Shown: positions 63,534 through 64,000 of the stretch, in pieces
Layout: every line of letters starts with the position of its first letter
How positions within the stretch are numbered: the first letter of the stretch is position 1
The notes under the pieces: generated by a model
Database searches by the model: none
The model's input: only the letters and a program-made list of their open reading frames with translations
Told to the model about the DNA's origin: nothing
Source: Lachnospiraceae bacterium
GTDB taxonomy: Bacteria; Bacillota; Clostridia; Lachnospirales; Lachnospiraceae
NCBI GenBank assembly: GCA_024682075.1
Contig: JAIKZQ010000021.1
Span: 48,719 to 112,718 of the forward strand
DNA: 64,000 bases
Direction of reading: 5' to 3'
Program-made: the position numbers and the translations under genes

Positions 63534-64000
63534 TTATTTAAGAATGTTAGCGGAGATGACCATGCGCTGAACTTCTGAAGTTCCTTCGTAGATCTCGGTG
63601 ATCTTAGCGTCTCTCATCATGCGCTCAACTTCATACTCTCTGATATATCCGTATCCGCCGTGAAGCTGTACAGCCTTGGTGGTAACTTCCATTGCAACTT
63701 CTGCTGCATAAAGCTTAGCCATAGCTGCTTCTACAGAGTAAGAAACCTTAGGATTGCTTACATACTCCTGCTTCTTCAGAGCTGCCTTGTAAACGAGCAT
63801 CTTAGCTGCTTCTACCTTGGTAGCCATGTCAGCAAGCTGGAACTGAGTGTTCTGGAATCCGGAAATTGACTTTCCGAACTGCTTACGCTCTTTGGTGTAA
63901 GCGATGGTTCTCTCAAGAGCACCCTCAGCGATTCCGAGTGCCTGAGCAGCGATTCCGATACGTCCGCCGTCAAGGGTGTGCATTGCGATGTTGAATCCCT
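63534..64000 (-). CDS. bcd: Butyryl-CoA dehydrogenase, C-terminal part (gene continues beyond window)
   Basis: The C-terminal 155 residues of an acyl-CoA dehydrogenase: [67 protein letters not shown] and the catalytic-base region [10 protein letters not shown], typical of short-chain (butyryl) enzymes. The frame is open to base 64000, so the start lies outside. With etfBA it forms the Bcd-Etf complex reducing crotonyl-CoA to butyryl-CoA. Confidence 0.93.
   Translation of the reverse strand, partial: GFNIAMHTLDGGRIGIAAQALGIAEGALERTIAYTKERKQFGKSISGFQNTQFQLADMATKVEAAKMLVYKAALKKQEYVSNPKVSYSVEAAMAKLYAAEVAMEVTTKAVQLHGGYGYIREYEVERMMRDAKITEIYEGTSEVQRMVISANILK

Overview
The window looks like chromosomal DNA from an anaerobic, butyrate-forming member of the Lachnospiraceae (Clostridia). 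Pointers are a butyryl-CoA dehydrogenase/EtfBA block, a four-subunit 2-oxoacid:ferredoxin oxidoreductase, a YesMN-type two-component system beside a sugar ABC transporter, moderate GC with AGGAGG ribosome sites, and a thioredoxin-reductase-like protein without an NADPH motif. The taxonomic call is inference. No rRNA, tRNA, prophage, CRISPR array or transposase gene was seen. Most genes are on the minus strand.

Layout. 1-1203: end of an HtrA-like protease. 1376-9421 (minus): glycosyltransferases, a WcaJ-type initiating sugar transferase, an LCP ligase and GlmS. 9579-12629: phosphoglucomutase and a divergent GT-C-like membrane protein. 12761-22007 (minus): ten compactly packed genes, yezD-metN-metI-metQ-M20 amidohydrolase-nifD-like-nifK-like-nifX-like-nifB-like-nifH-like, with a LysR regulator just upstream (22286-23212). 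23396-43495 (minus): surface polysaccharide genes, with a Wzm/Wzt exporter, rfbCAB for dTDP-L-rhamnose, two GH25 muramidase-like proteins, WecE, GtrB/GtrII-like proteins, an SGNH hydrolase, an ABC exporter and a PseG-like protein. 43567-49270: truA, thrH, a 0.4-kb candidate structured RNA with micro-ORFs, a YgjP-type metallopeptidase, coaX-panT and asnA. 49453-53392: a CbiT-like protein and porCDAB. 53512-59927: YesMN two-component system, sugar ABC transporter and a lipoprotein. 60328-61453 (plus): a 49-residue membrane protein and a ferredoxin/flavin-type thioredoxin-reductase-like protein. 61647-64000: etfA, etfB and the 3' part of butyryl-CoA dehydrogenase.

The most interesting system is the nitrogenase-like operon. 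It carries a near-canonical NifH and NifB, but NifD- and NifK-like subunits that keep the cluster cysteines while lacking residues needed for N2 reduction (positions equivalent to Azotobacter alpha-Gln191, His195 and His442). No nifE, nifN or nifV is present. Its neighbours, in tightly spaced and partly overlapping order, are a methionine-type ABC importer, an M20 deacylase and the small YezD protein linked to sulfur metabolism. I infer a salvage pathway: import of an organosulfur or N-acyl-sulfur amino acid compound, deacylation, then reductive C-S cleavage, by analogy with the methylthio-alkane reductase MarBHDK.

Other points of note: a family of palindromic GTGAACGG/GGGACGGTTCC repeats at seven intergenic sites, mostly at 3' ends of genes and twice supplying the stop codon; three GGAGG-N5/6-CCAATG modules leading 2-8-codon ORFs inside a well-promoted non-coding transcript; and a membrane protein gene split by a 34-bp tandem duplication.
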